The position numbers were made by a program, and so were the translations under genes. The notes under the pieces are model-generated. The model saw only the letters and a list, made by a program, of their open reading frames with translations. It made no database searches and was not told the DNA's origin. From Pseudomonadota bacterium (GTDB lineage Bacteria; Pseudomonadota; Alphaproteobacteria; SHVZ01), in contig JACQAG010000003.1 of assembly GCA_016195085.1 (NCBI GenBank), positions 1 to 64,000 of the forward strand: 64,000 nt of DNA. Reading direction: 5' to 3'. Position 1 is the first letter of the stretch. Each line of letters opens with the position of its first letter. Positions 37,319 to 46,420 of the stretch are shown piece after piece.

Positions 37319-37347
37319 CTGGGAGGGGGCCCCTCGCCCCCTCCCAG
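37319..37347. terminator. GC-rich hairpin between convergent genes
   Basis: A perfect 12-bp stem (CTGGGAGGGGGC paired with GCCCCCTCCCAG) with a 5-base loop lies 10 bases after the chemoreceptor stop and 20 bases beyond the permease stop on the other strand. It has no T-run on either side, so as an intrinsic terminator it is incomplete. It probably separates the two convergent transcripts by its stability. Confidence 0.6.
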
Positions 37348-37366
37348 AGCCGCTGGCGGTTAGCCG

Positions 37367-38668
37367 CTACCCGGCACCGCCGAGCCAGACGAACTTCACG
37401 ACGAACAAGACCGCCAGGATGGCGATCGCCGGCTTGATGTCGCCCAATCTGCCGGCCAGCAGCTTGATCGCCACATAGCTGATGAAGCCGAAGGCGATGC
37501 CATGGGCGATCGAGAAGGAGAGCGGCATGGTGATCACCGTCACCATCGCCGGCACGTACTCGGTCACATCCTCCCAATCGAGATCGCGCAGGCTCGCCGA
37601 CATCATGCAGGCGACGAAGAGCAGCGCCGGTGCGGTGGCGAAGGCCGGGATCGAGCCGGCCAACGGCGCTATGAACAGGCTGGCGAGGAACAGCACCGCC
37701 ACCACCAGCGCGGTCAATCCGGTACGCCCGCCCGCTTTCACCCCGGCCGCGCTCTCGATGTAGCTGGTGGTCGTCGAGGTGCCGAGCAACGCGCCGGCCA
37801 TGGCTGCGCCGCTGTCGCAGAGGAGCGCGCGGCCTATGCGCGGCAGCCGTCCGTCCTTGTCGAGCAGGCCCGCCCGCTGGGCGACGCCGATCAAGGTCCC
37901 GGTGTTGTCGAAGAGATCGACGAACAGGAATACGAACACGATGGAGACCAGTCCCAGATTGAGGGCGCCGGCAATGTCCATCTTGAACAGCGTGGGAGCG
38001 ATGCTGGGCGGGATTGATACGATCCCACCCCAGGGTGTGAGCCCCAGCACCATGGCAACCGCGCTGACCGCGAGGATGGCGATGATGATCGCCCCGGGCA
38101 CGCCCCGGTGGTCGAGCGCGATCATCAGCACAAACCCCAGAACGGCAAGCAGCACCTTGGACGAGTCGAGCGGAGCCAAGGTGACCAGGGTCACCGGATG
38201 GGCGGTGATGATGCCGGCATTCTCCAAGGCGATGATGCCGAGGAAGAGCCCGATGCCGGCGGAGATCGCCAGCTTGAGCGAGCGGGGAATGCTGTCGATG
38301 ATCCATTCGCGGATGGGCGTGGCGCTGATGATGAAGAACAGCACGCCCGACAGGAACACCGCGCCCAGTGCTATTTCCCAACTGTGGCCCATGCCCTTGA
38401 CCACGCCATAGGTGAAGTAGGCGTTGAGGCCCATGCCGGGCGCCAGAGCGATGGGGTAGTTGGCGATGAAAGCCATGGCCGCCGAGCCGATGGCTGCGGC
38501 AAGGCAGGTGGCGACGAACACGGCACCTCGGTCCATGCCCGCATCGGCCAGGATCAGCGGGTTGACGAAGATGATGTAGGCCATGGTGAGGAAGGTGGTC
38601 ATCCCCGCCACCACTTCGGTGCGCGTATCGGTTCGATTGGCTTTCAGGTCAAACAGCTGCTCCAGCAT
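37367..38668 (-). CDS. NCS2/AzgA-type purine permease (guanine/hypoxanthine)
   Basis: 433-residue membrane transporter with about 12-14 TM helices. The start FDLKANRTDTRTEVVAGMTTFLTMAYIIFVNP and the motifs APGMGLNAYFTYGVV and LFDNTGTLIGVAQRAGL are typical of the PbuG/AzgA/YicO branch, which moves guanine, hypoxanthine or adenine with protons. ATG 38668 follows GGAGGGG at good spacing; the ATG four codons earlier is less likely. A 20-base perfect palindrome lies in the upstream leader (38688-38707). Substrate is by family only. Confidence 0.92.
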   Translation of the reverse strand: MLEQLFDLKANRTDTRTEVVAGMTTFLTMAYIIFVNPLILADAGMDRGAVFVATCLAAAIGSAAMAFIANYPIALAPGMGLNAYFTYGVVKGMGHSWEIALGAVFLSGVLFFIISATPIREWIIDSIPRSLKLAISAGIGLFLGIIALENAGIITAHPVTLVTLAPLDSSKVLLAVLGFVLMIALDHRGVPGAIIIAILAVSAVAMVLGLTPWGGIVSIPPSIAPTLFKMDIAGALNLGLVSIVFVFLFVDLFDNTGTLIGVAQRAGLLDKDGRLPRIGRALLCDSGAAMAGALLGTSTTTSYIESAAGVKAGGRTGLTALVVAVLFLASLFIAPLAGSIPAFATAPALLFVACMMSASLRDLDWEDVTEYVPAMVTVITMPLSFSIAHGIAFGFISYVAIKLLAGRLGDIKPAIAILAVLFVVKFVWLGGAG

Positions 38669-38687
38669 GCTCCCCTCCACACCTTCC

Positions 38688-38707
38688 GGCGCATGGGCCC
38701 ATGCGCC
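38688..38707. promoter_or_regulatory. 20-base perfect palindrome upstream of purine permease
   Basis: GGCGCATGGG followed by its exact complement CCCATGCGCC, ending 19 bases before the permease start codon. It could be an operator for a dimeric regulator or a leader hairpin occluding translation. No regulator can be named. Confidence 0.4.
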
Positions 38708-38843
38708 TCTTCTGCGACTCTAGGGTCGGGGGCGGGGAGGTCAATGATTCGCTGGCAAAGCGGCTGCCGAGGCCCGATGTTGCGCCGCGGGATTGACGCC
38801 GCTATAACCCCGCGACCTTGACCGCCGCCGCCCGAGCGATTCC

Positions 38844-39266
38844 ATGGCCGTAGAACGCACGCTTTCGATCATCAAACCCGACGCAACCAAGCGCAACCTC
38901 ACGGGCAAGGTCAACGCCGTGATTGAGGCGGCGGGGCTCCGCATCCTGGCGCAGAAGCGGCTTCGGCTCAGCCGCGCCGAGGCCGAGTCGTTCTATGCGG
39001 TGCACAAGGCGCGGCCGTTTTTCGCCGACCTCTGCAGCTTCATGATCTCGGGGCCCGTGGTGGCCCAGGTGCTGGAAGGCGAGGGCGCGGTGCAGAAATA
39101 CCGCGACGTGATGGGGGCGACCGACCCGAAGAAGGCGGCGGACGGCACCATCCGCAAGCTTTATGCCGAATCGATCGAGGCCAACTCGGTGCACGGTTCG
39201 GACTCGCTCGCCAACGCCGCGAACGAGATTGCGTTCTTCTTTTCGGCTATCGAGATCGTCGGCTAG
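38844..39266 (+). CDS. ndk: Nucleoside diphosphate kinase
   Basis: Balances nucleoside triphosphate pools by transferring the gamma-phosphate through a phospho-histidine. The 140-residue product has the opening [15 protein letters not shown] and the active-site His in [19 protein letters not shown]. Length is standard. It is monocistronic in appearance, convergent with the small oxidase subunit gene that follows. Confidence 0.96.
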   Translation: MAVERTLSIIKPDATKRNLTGKVNAVIEAAGLRILAQKRLRLSRAEAESFYAVHKARPFFADLCSFMISGPVVAQVLEGEGAVQKYRDVMGATDPKKAADGTIRKLYAESIEANSVHGSDSLANAANEIAFFFSAIEIVG

Positions 39267-39302
39267 CCTCAAGGCCGGCCGATCTCGCCCGCGACGGGCG
39301 CC

Positions 39303-39419
39303 TCAGACAACGAAGATCGCGAGCAGGACGAGCACCAGGATGACGAAACCTGCAATATAGGTGCTGCCTTTTACGAAGGCATGCCAGGTCTCTACGTGAC
39401 GTTTGACTTCAGCATCCAT
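39303..39419 (-). CDS. aa3-type cytochrome c oxidase subunit IV (small, CtaH-like)
   Basis: A 38-residue protein below usual gene-calling size. It has a short charged N-terminus with the pattern HVETWHAFVKGS, then a single TM helix (residues ~20-38) ending in VV. This is the layout of bacterial aa3-type cytochrome oxidase subunit IV (PF07835 family), a single-helix inner-membrane subunit in alphaproteobacteria. A GGGGAACC purine-rich site lies just upstream of the ATG. No other oxidase subunit is adjacent, which is normal for this gene. Confidence 0.8.
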   Translation of the reverse strand: MDAEVKRHVETWHAFVKGSTYIAGFVILVLVLLAIFVV

Positions 39420-39489
39420 GGCGACGGTTCCCCGGGGTGGCTTCGCCATCCTATAACCCATCCGCAGCCACGAAGAAAAGGGTCGAGCG

Positions 39490-40284
39490 ATGGCCGATAG
39501 GGCGAACGATCCCGGCCTGTTCGAGGGGACGGCCGAGTACTACGCCCGCTTCCGCGGCAGCTACCCCTCCGCCTTCATTAACCTGGTCGCTCATTGCTGC
39601 CGGCTGGATCGCAACGGCCGTTTGCTCGATCTCGGCTGCGGCCCCGGCCTGCTTGCCATCCCCTTCGCGCGCTGGGCCAGGGAGGTGGTCGGGCTCGATC
39701 CGGAGCCGGAAATGCTGAGTGCCGCCGCCGCATCGGCGAAGGAAGCGGAGGTCTTCAACATCCGCTTCGTGCGCGGCAGCTCCCGCGAGCTGGGGCCGCA
39801 TCTAGGCCACTTCCGCCTGGTCACGATCGGGCGGGCCTTCCATTGGATGGACCGGGCGGCGACCCTGGCTTCCCTGCACGATCTCGTGATCCCGGGCGGC
39901 GCCGTCGCCATCATCGGCGAGGAGCGGGACCAGGATCCAAAATCCTGGCGCTCCATCATTCGCGAGGTGACGGATCGTCGCGGTGATCCGAAGAATGAGG
40001 GAACGCTGGAGCACGAGCGGCCGGGCTATGTCAGCCACGATCAGATTCTGGCGCGGTCCGCTTTCCGCGGCCCTGACTATCTCAGGTGGCCGTCGGCCCG
40101 GAGCTGGACCGTCGAAGAGATCATCGGCTATATCCGCTCGACTTCCACGGGTGCGCTTCGAAAGCGCGCCGGTACGACCGAAGCGTTCGAGGCCGAGGCG
40201 CGCCGGGCGCTCGCCGAAGCGGAGCCGTCCGGCCGGTTCATCGAGCGCTACCGCTTCAGCGCCAAGATCGGCTGGCGCGACTAG
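39490..40284 (+). CDS. Class I SAM-dependent methyltransferase
   Basis: 264-residue soluble protein. Motif I LLDLGCGPGLLAIPFA, the acidic residue at the end of beta-2 (VVGLDPEPEML) and the later TIGRAFHWMDR segment match the Methyltransf_11/25-like fold. The substrate is unknown: the FHWMD signature occurs in a group of uncharacterised small-molecule methyltransferases. It converges on purN with 13 bases between them. Confidence 0.85.
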   Translation: MADRANDPGLFEGTAEYYARFRGSYPSAFINLVAHCCRLDRNGRLLDLGCGPGLLAIPFARWAREVVGLDPEPEMLSAAAASAKEAEVFNIRFVRGSSRELGPHLGHFRLVTIGRAFHWMDRAATLASLHDLVIPGGAVAIIGEERDQDPKSWRSIIREVTDRRGDPKNEGTLEHERPGYVSHDQILARSAFRGPDYLRWPSARSWTVEEIIGYIRSTSTGALRKRAGTTEAFEAEARRALAEAEPSGRFIERYRFSAKIGWRD

Positions 40285-40297
40285 CTTCGCCTGACGC

Positions 40298-40954
40298 TCA
40301 GGCGTCGAGCCCGGGATTGACGAGCGCCGCCGCCGGCGTCACGGCGCCTTCGACGCTGACCCGGTCGCCCTCGATGCGCACCCGACCTTCCGCAAACATG
40401 CGCAGGGCCAGGGGATAGATCCTGTGCTCCTCGGCGAGCACGCGGGCGGACAGAGACTCCGGCGTGTCGTCGCCACGCACCGGGACCACGGCCTGGACCA
40501 CGATCGGTCCGGCGTCCATCTCATGGCGCACGACATGCACGGTGCACCCGGTGAAGCGGCAGCCCGATTCCAGCACGCGCTCGTGCACGTGCAGGCCTTT
40601 GAAGGCCGGAAGCAGGGCCGGGTGGATGTTGATCATGCGGTCGCGCCAGAGCTCGACGAACGCCGCCGTGAATAGCCGCATGAATCCGGCGAGGCAAACC
40701 AGCTCCGTCCCGGCATCCTGAAGCCGCCGATTGATCTCGGCATCGAATGACGCGCGGTCGGAATAGTTCCGATGCGGAACGACGAGGCTCGGGATGCCGG
40801 CCTCATCCGCGCGGGCGAGGCCGCCGGCCTCGGGGCGATTGGAGATCACCAGCACGATCTCCGCCGGGGCTTTGGGCCCGGCACAGGCATCGATGAGCGC
40901 CTGAAGGTTGCTGCCGCTGCCAGAGATCAGCACGGCCACCTTCAGCCGTCCCAT
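40298..40954 (-). CDS. purN: Phosphoribosylglycinamide formyltransferase
   Basis: Third step of de novo purine synthesis: transfers formyl from 10-formyl-THF to GAR. The 218-residue product has the N-terminal [14 protein letters not shown] phosphate loop, the catalytic Asn/His in [13 protein letters not shown] and the Asp in [16 protein letters not shown] 40954 lies 13 bases inside the end of purM, so the two are co-translated; the longer open frame is not coding. Confidence 0.95.
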   Translation of the reverse strand: MGRLKVAVLISGSGSNLQALIDACAGPKAPAEIVLVISNRPEAGGLARADEAGIPSLVVPHRNYSDRASFDAEINRRLQDAGTELVCLAGFMRLFTAAFVELWRDRMINIHPALLPAFKGLHVHERVLESGCRFTGCTVHVVRHEMDAGPIVVQAVVPVRGDDTPESLSARVLAEEHRIYPLALRMFAEGRVRIEGDRVSVEGAVTPAAALVNPGLDA

Positions 40955-42024
40955 GCCGCCTCCAGATTCTTGAAGACGACCGGCGGCGCTCCGGCCGGGC
41001 GCGGGGCGAGCGTGCCGATCTTGAGCACCGTCTCGCCGGCGGCCGCGAGGACTGTCGCCGCCGCCTCGGCTTCGGTTGCCGCCACGATCAGCACCATGCC
41101 GATGCCGCAGTTGAAGGTGCGCGCCATCTCTCTGGGCTCGATCCCGCCTGTGCGCTGCAGCCAGCGGAACACCGGCGGGATTTGCCAGGCGGCGAAATCC
41201 AGGTGCAGGCCGAGCGCATCGGGATAGCTGCGCGGCGGATTCTCGATCAAGCCGCCACCGGTGATGTGGGCGAGACCCTTGATCGCACCCTTGCCGGCTC
41301 GGATCGCCGCCAGGCACGGCTTGACGTAGATCCGCGTCGGCGCCAGCAAGGCACGAGCGAGAGTCTCACCGGCGGCGAACGGCGCCGGGGCGTCATAGGC
41401 GAAATCCGATGCCTCCACGACGCGGCGCACCAGCGAGAAGCCGTTCGAATGCAATCCCGAGGAGGCAAGGCCGAGCACGATGTCGCCGGCTTCGGCTTTG
41501 CTGCCATCGATCACCTGGTCGCGCTCGACCGCGCCCACGGAGAAGCCGGCGAGGTCGAAGTCCTTGGCGGCGTAGAGGCCGGGCATCTCCGCGGTCTCGC
41601 CGCCGATGAGCGCGCAGCCGGCCTGGCGGCAGCCTTCGGCGATGCCGGCGATGACCGCGCGCGCGGCCGGCACCTCGAGCCGCCCGGTGGCGAAGTAGTC
41701 GAGAAAGATCAGGGGCTCGGCCCCCTGCACCACGAGGTCGTTGACGCACATCGCCACCAGGTCGATCCCGACCGTGTCCAGGATCCCGGTGTCGATGGCA
41801 ATCTTGAGCTTGGTGCCGACGCCGTCGGTCGACGCAATGAGGATGGGATCCTTGTAGCCGGCCGCGCGCGGATCGAACGCGGCTCCGAACCCGCCGATCT
41901 CGCCATCGGCGCCGGGGCGCTTGGTCGAGCGGGTCAAGGGCTTGATCGCCTGAACCAGCGCCTCGCCGGCGTCGATGTCGACACCGGCCTTCCGGTAGTC
42001 GAGGCTGTTGCGACCGCGGGTTAT
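40942..42024 (-). CDS. purM: Phosphoribosylformylglycinamidine cyclo-ligase (start codon missing or non-canonical)
   Basis: AIR synthetase, fifth step of purine synthesis. The body is intact: [52 protein letters not shown]. The conserved N-terminal tail ([23 protein letters not shown]) is encoded in frame upstream of the first available TTG (41937), so true coding reaches at least position 42008. Yet no ATG, GTG or TTG is in frame between it and an upstream stop. An ATG at 42029-42027 is one base out of frame. The end given is the in-frame ATA; a one-base indel or non-canonical start is likely. Confidence 0.85.
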   Translation of the reverse strand: MTRGRNSLDYRKAGVDIDAGEALVQAIKPLTRSTKRPGADGEIGGFGAAFDPRAAGYKDPILIASTDGVGTKLKIAIDTGILDTVGIDLVAMCVNDLVVQGAEPLIFLDYFATGRLEVPAARAVIAGIAEGCRQAGCALIGGETAEMPGLYAAKDFDLAGFSVGAVERDQVIDGSKAEAGDIVLGLASSGLHSNGFSLVRRVVEASDFAYDAPAPFAAGETLARALLAPTRIYVKPCLAAIRAGKGAIKGLAHITGGGLIENPPRSYPDALGLHLDFAAWQIPPVFRWLQRTGGIEPREMARTFNCGIGMVLIVAATEAEAAATVLAAAGETVLKIGTLAPRPAGAPPVVFKNLEAAWDG

Positions 42025-42092
42025 GGCATCCTCGTGGGGGCTGGGTTATATGTGTGCGGCGCCCGACAATAAATCATCGCGGACGGTTTGCA

Positions 42093-43280
42093 ATGGCGCT
42101 GGCCGGTGGCCGCCTTCGCTCGCTCTTTTGGTGCTTGCTGTTGGCAACCGCAGTGTGGTTGCCGGGCCCTATCCATGCGCAGATCGTGCCCGATCAGAGC
42201 GACGATCTGTTCACGGTCAGGAAGGTGCCGGTGGACGTGACCGCGGACACGGCGGCGGCTGCCAGCGTGCGGGCCCTGGCCGATGGCGAGCGGCTGGCGC
42301 TGCAGCGGCTCCTGGAGCGCTTGACCTCCCGCGCCGACGCCAAGCGCTGGCCGCGGCCGGACGATGCGCAGCTCGCGAGCTTGGTGCGGGCACTCGAGGT
42401 CGCCGACGAGCGGACCTCGACCGTGCGCTATCTCGCCAATCTGACCGTGCATTTCAATCGCCAGGCGGTCCGGCGAATGCTGAACGAGGCGGGTATCGGC
42501 CTCGTATCGGCACGCGCCCGGCCGGTCATCGTGCTGCCGGTCTATCGGCTGGCCGGAACATCGTCCTTGTGGGAGGACCCCAACCCCTGGCGGGCGACCT
42601 GGGCCGGCCATCCGCCCGGCGGAGGATTGGCGCCGGTGGTAGTGCCGATCGGCGATCTCGACGATGTGGCTGCGATCAATGCGGCTCAGGCTCTCGCCGG
42701 CGACGGCCAGCGCCTCGAGGCTATCGCCCGGCGATACGGCGCCGAGGGGACGGTCGTCGCCGTCGCCACCCTGGCGATCGATCAGGACAATGGCATGCCG
42801 CGCCTCGACCTGTCGGTGACCCGCTATTCCGGCGGTCGCGACAGCACCACGGTCACCTCGCTGACCGGCGTCAACCGCGATACCGTGGCGCCGCTGCTCG
42901 ATCGCGGCGTGGATCAGGTCTTGAGCGATCTGGACGAGGCGTGGAAGGCCGACAACGCCCTCCAGTCCGCGGGCGAGGAGCAGCGGCTGGTGGCAACGGT
43001 CGGCTATGAGGGCGTGACGGAATGGCTGGAGCTGCGTCGGCGCCTCGGCCAGATCGCGGCGGTCAGGCGGGTGGACATCGTCCAATTCGGCCCGCACGAA
43101 GCCCGCCTCAATATCACGTTCTTCGGCGAAAATGCGCAGTTGCGCCAGCTCATCGCCCAGGCCGGCATCGAGAGCTTGGAGCGCGAGGAGGATCTGCAGC
43201 TGCGCCTTGCTCCCGGCGCATCGAGCCTGTCGGCGTCGGGCGGCGGAGCGCCCGCGACCATACCCGTCCAGAAGCCGTGA
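42093..43280 (+). CDS. DUF2066 domain-containing periplasmic protein
   Basis: 395 residues with a signal peptide (LFWCLLLATAVWLPGPIHAQ), then a DUF2066-like body (VPVDVTADTAAAASVRALADGERLALQRLLERL) with no TM helix. DUF2066 proteins have no established function but are often beside purM and an AI-2E permease, as here. ATG 42093 is preferred over 42054 because it gives a clean signal peptide. It is divergent from purM and overlaps the next gene as GTGA. Confidence 0.85.
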   Translation: MALAGGRLRSLFWCLLLATAVWLPGPIHAQIVPDQSDDLFTVRKVPVDVTADTAAAASVRALADGERLALQRLLERLTSRADAKRWPRPDDAQLASLVRALEVADERTSTVRYLANLTVHFNRQAVRRMLNEAGIGLVSARARPVIVLPVYRLAGTSSLWEDPNPWRATWAGHPPGGGLAPVVVPIGDLDDVAAINAAQALAGDGQRLEAIARRYGAEGTVVAVATLAIDQDNGMPRLDLSVTRYSGGRDSTTVTSLTGVNRDTVAPLLDRGVDQVLSDLDEAWKADNALQSAGEEQRLVATVGYEGVTEWLELRRRLGQIAAVRRVDIVQFGPHEARLNITFFGENAQLRQLIAQAGIESLEREEDLQLRLAPGASSLSASGGGAPATIPVQKP

Positions 43281-43840
43281 TCCCTCGCGCCATCGCCGTG
43301 AGCTTGCCCAATCTGGTCACGCTGGTGCGCCTGCTCTGCGCACCGGTCGGCGTGTATCTGATGTTGAGCGGCAGCTGGACCGAGGCGTTCTGGGTGTTCC
43401 TGGCGGCGGCCTTGAGCGACGGCATCGACGGGTTGCTCGCTCGCTGGTTGCAAGCCGACACCATGCTGGGCCGCTATCTCGATCCCTTGGCCGACAAGAC
43501 GTTGCTGGTCAGCGTCTACATCACCCTCAGCCAAGCAGGCCAGCTGCCGTTGTGGCTGGTGGTGCTCGTCGTCTCCCGCGACATGCTGATCATGGGTGGC
43601 GTCCTTCTCTTGCACATGGTCGGGCAACCGCCGCGCATGGCTCCCTTGCTGGTGAGCAAGGCCAACACGGTGGCGCAGATCGCGCTCGCCGGCATCGTGC
43701 TCGCCGACCTCGCCTTCCGCTTCCAGCTCGACGGCTCGATCCTGACGGGCATGATCGCATTGGTCGGGGTCAGCACCTCCGTCTCGGCGGCGGCCTATCT
43801 CGTCACCTGGGGCCGGCAACTGCTCGCGATCGAGTCATGA
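43277..43840 (+). CDS. CDP-alcohol phosphatidyltransferase family protein
   Basis: 187 residues, about five TM helices. The full catalytic signature DGLLAR-(8 residues)-G-(3)-D-(3)-D is present (DGIDGLLARWLQADTMLGRY then LDPLADK). The family makes phosphatidylglycerophosphate or cardiolipin from CDP-diacylglycerol; PgsA-like or Cls-like roles cannot be separated by sequence alone. GTG 43277 overlaps the DUF2066 stop, and the end overlaps the AI-2E gene as ATGA. Confidence 0.9.
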   Translation: MIPRAIAVSLPNLVTLVRLLCAPVGVYLMLSGSWTEAFWVFLAAALSDGIDGLLARWLQADTMLGRYLDPLADKTLLVSVYITLSQAGQLPLWLVVLVVSRDMLIMGGVLLLHMVGQPPRMAPLLVSKANTVAQIALAGIVLADLAFRFQLDGSILTGMIALVGVSTSVSAAAYLVTWGRQLLAIES

Positions 43841-44913
43841 CCTGGCGGCAAAGGCTGCTCGTCTGGCTGGCCGGCTTCGCCGGAGCGGTCTTCGTCGTCT
43901 ACGAGTTGAGAAACGTGCTGCTGCCCTTCGTCGCCGGCATGGCGATCGCCTATCTGCTCGACCCGGTCGTCGACCGGCTGGAGCGGTGGCGGCTCGGGCG
44001 GACGCCGGCGAGCGTGCTGGCGCTGGTCGCCTTCCTGCTGGCGGCACTCGGCTCCCTGCTGCTGATCGTGCCGGTGATCGAGGCGCAAATCGTCGGATTG
44101 TTGGCACGGCTGCCCCAGCTCATCCAACGCGGCCGCGAACTGCTGGCGCCCGTCATCGAGGCAGCGCTCGCGCGCCTCGGCGAGGAGGACGGAAGGAAAC
44201 TGCCGGAGCTCGCCAGCGGCTATGTCGGAGACGCCGCCCGCCTGGCGCTGGGCGCGGTCGTGGGATTGCTCTCGGGCGGTGCGGCGGTCGCCAACATCCT
44301 TTCGTTGCTGTTCATCATGCCGATCGTCTCCTTCTATCTGCTGCGCGATTGGGACCACATGATCGGGCGCATCGACGGCTGGCTGCCGCGCGCCAACGCC
44401 GAGACCATCCGTGCGCAGGCGCGGGAGATCGACGCGACGCTTTCGGGCTTCGTGCGCGGCCAGTCGCTGGTTTGCCTGGCGCTGGCCGGCTGGTATGCGA
44501 TGGGCCTCAGCCTCGCCGGCCTGGATTTCGGCGTGCTCATCGGCGTATTCGTCGGTCTGCTCTCCTTCATCCCCTTGGTCGGCGCGCTCGTGGGCGGGGT
44601 GCTCTCGGTCGGGCTCGGCCTCATCCAGTTCGATCGCTGGACCGATGTCGCGTTGGTGGCCGGCGTCTTTGCCGTCGGCCAAGTGCTGGAGGGCCATGTG
44701 CTGGCGCCTCGGCTCATCGGCGACAAGGTGGGGCTGCATCCGGTCTGGATCATGTTCGCCTTGCTCGCCGGCGGCGCCCTTGCCGGCTTCCTGGGCGTGC
44801 TCCTGGCGGTACCGGCGGCGGCCGTCATCGGCGTCTTGGCCAGGTTCGCTCTCGCGCGCTATCTCGAGAGTCCGTTTTACCGCGAGCCGGCGCGACCGGA
44901 TGATGGCGGATGA
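43837..44913 (+). CDS. AI-2E family transporter (PerM-like permease)
   Basis: 358 residues with about eight TM helices. It has the family pattern: two N-terminal TMs, a helical amphipathic region (QIVGLLARLPQLIQRGRELL), then LSLLFIMPIVSFYLLRDW, GFVRGQSLVCLALAGWYAMGL and the C-terminal GHVLAPRLIGDKVGLHPVW. Members export varied substrates, including Na+/H+ or quorum signals; the role here is unknown. It overlaps its neighbours by 4 bases on both sides. Confidence 0.9.
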   Translation: MTWRQRLLVWLAGFAGAVFVVYELRNVLLPFVAGMAIAYLLDPVVDRLERWRLGRTPASVLALVAFLLAALGSLLLIVPVIEAQIVGLLARLPQLIQRGRELLAPVIEAALARLGEEDGRKLPELASGYVGDAARLALGAVVGLLSGGAAVANILSLLFIMPIVSFYLLRDWDHMIGRIDGWLPRANAETIRAQAREIDATLSGFVRGQSLVCLALAGWYAMGLSLAGLDFGVLIGVFVGLLSFIPLVGALVGGVLSVGLGLIQFDRWTDVALVAGVFAVGQVLEGHVLAPRLIGDKVGLHPVWIMFALLAGGALAGFLGVLLAVPAAAVIGVLARFALARYLESPFYREPARPDDGG

Positions 44914-45590
44914 CGCCGAAGCCGGCGGCGCAGCTCGTCCTCGATCTCGGCCATCGTCCGGCATTCGGGCTCGACGATTTCCTGGTGGCCGACCCGAACC
45001 GCGAGGCGGTGGCCTGGCTCGACCGATGGCCCGATTGGCCGGCGCCGGCGCTGGCGCTCTATGGCCCCGCCGGATCGGGCAAGAGCCATCTGGCGGAGGT
45101 CTGGCGGAGCCGGAGCCGGGCGCTTGGCTTTCGGCCGAGCGATCTCGAGGTCGCACGCGTGCCGGAGCTCGCTCACGCCGGTGCGGTCGTGCTCGACCCC
45201 ATGGAGGGAGCGTTCGAGGAGCGGGCGCTGCTGCACCTCTACAACACCCTGGCGGAGCGCCGCGGGCATTTGCTGCTGGTCGCCCGCGAGCCGCCTTCGC
45301 GCTGGCCGGTCGGGCTCGCCGATCTCAAGTCGCGCCTGGGGGCGCTTCCGGCCGTGGCGGTGGGTGCCCCCGACGACACGCTGCTTGCAGCGGTCATGGT
45401 GAAACTGTTCAATGACCGGCAGCTCCATGTCGAGGCGGAGCTGGTGCGCTACCTGCTCCTGCGCCTGGAGCGGTCCTTCGCTGCGATCAGGGCGGCGGTG
45501 GCCAGCCTCGACCAATCGGCCCTGGAGCAGCAGCGGCCGGTGAACGTGGCGCTGGCACGGGAAATGTTGGGCCGGCTACAAGGCCCATAG
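44910..45590 (+). CDS. hdaA: DnaA regulatory inactivator HdaA-like protein
   Basis: 226-residue DnaA-homologous AAA+ protein without the DNA-binding domain IV. The N-terminal QLVLDL is the sliding-clamp-binding motif used by Hda to promote DnaA-ATP hydrolysis after replication starts. Walker A is YGPAGSGKSHL; Walker B reads AVVLDPME, diverged as in alphaproteobacterial HdaA. It follows the AI-2E permease in an ATGA overlap, the usual alphaproteobacterial neighbourhood. Confidence 0.9.
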   Translation: MTPKPAAQLVLDLGHRPAFGLDDFLVADPNREAVAWLDRWPDWPAPALALYGPAGSGKSHLAEVWRSRSRALGFRPSDLEVARVPELAHAGAVVLDPMEGAFEERALLHLYNTLAERRGHLLLVAREPPSRWPVGLADLKSRLGALPAVAVGAPDDTLLAAVMVKLFNDRQLHVEAELVRYLLLRLERSFAAIRAAVASLDQSALEQQRPVNVALAREMLGRLQGP

Positions 45591-45604
45591 AGCGGAGGGA
45601 ATGC

Positions 45605-46381
45605 ATGGATCTGGGGATCGGCGGCAAGACTGCGCTGGTGTGCGCGGCGAGCAGGGGGCTGGGCAAAGGCTGCGCCTTGGCGCTGGCGGCGGAGGGCGCC
45701 CATGTGGTGATCACCGCCCGCGGTGCGGATGCCCTGGAAGCGACCGCAGCCGAGATCCGCGGCAAGGGCGGCAAGGCCACGACCGTGGTCGGCGACATCA
45801 CCACGCCCGAGGGCAGGGCAAAGGCGCTCGCCGCTTGCCCCAATCCCGACATCCTCGTCAACAACGCCGGCGGTCCGCCGCCCGGCGATTTCCGGCAATG
45901 GAGCCGGGAGGATTGGGTGAAGGCGCTCGACGCCAACATGCTGACCCCGATCGAGCTGATCAAGGCAACGCTGGACGGAATGATCCAGCGTCGCTTCGGA
46001 CGGATCGTCAACATCACCTCCTCGTCGGTTCGGGCGCCGATCCCGCATCTCGGGCTTTCGAACGGTGCGCGCACCGGATTGACCGGGTTCGTCGCCGGCA
46101 TCGCCCGCCAGAGCGCGCGGCACAACGTCACCATCAACGGTCTCTTGCCCGGCCCCTTCGCCACCGACCGGCTGCGTTCGACCACGGCGGCCTCGGCCAA
46201 GCAGCTCGGCCGCAGCTTCGAGGACGTCTATGCCGAGCGCATGCAGCAGAACCCGTCCGGCCGCTACGGCACCATCGAGGAGTTCGGCGCCGCCTGCGCC
46301 TTCCTATGCAGCCAGCATGCGGGCTACATCACCGGCCAGAACCTGCTCATCGACGGCGGCGGGGTCAACAGCTCGATCTAA
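45605..46381 (+). CDS. SDR-family protein lacking the catalytic Tyr/Lys (FabG-like)
   Basis: 258 residues with a Rossmann fold of the short-chain dehydrogenase family (DILVNNAGG, INGLLPGPFATDR, FLCSQHAGYITGQNLLIDGGG). The nucleotide motif reads CAASRGLG instead of TGxxxGxG. The catalytic site reads LGLSNGAR where YxxSKAA is expected, so the Tyr and Lys are absent. This matches a recognised BKR-like SDR-like subgroup of atypical members, so an ordinary oxidoreductase role should not be assumed. GGAGGGA precedes the ATG. It is upstream of the dienelactone hydrolase fusion. Confidence 0.85.
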   Translation: MDLGIGGKTALVCAASRGLGKGCALALAAEGAHVVITARGADALEATAAEIRGKGGKATTVVGDITTPEGRAKALAACPNPDILVNNAGGPPPGDFRQWSREDWVKALDANMLTPIELIKATLDGMIQRRFGRIVNITSSSVRAPIPHLGLSNGARTGLTGFVAGIARQSARHNVTINGLLPGPFATDRLRSTTAASAKQLGRSFEDVYAERMQQNPSGRYGTIEEFGAACAFLCSQHAGYITGQNLLIDGGGVNSSI

Positions 46382-46420
46382 GGCGCACCGTCCGTCAGAC
46401 ACAACCCGGGAGGTCCATCC

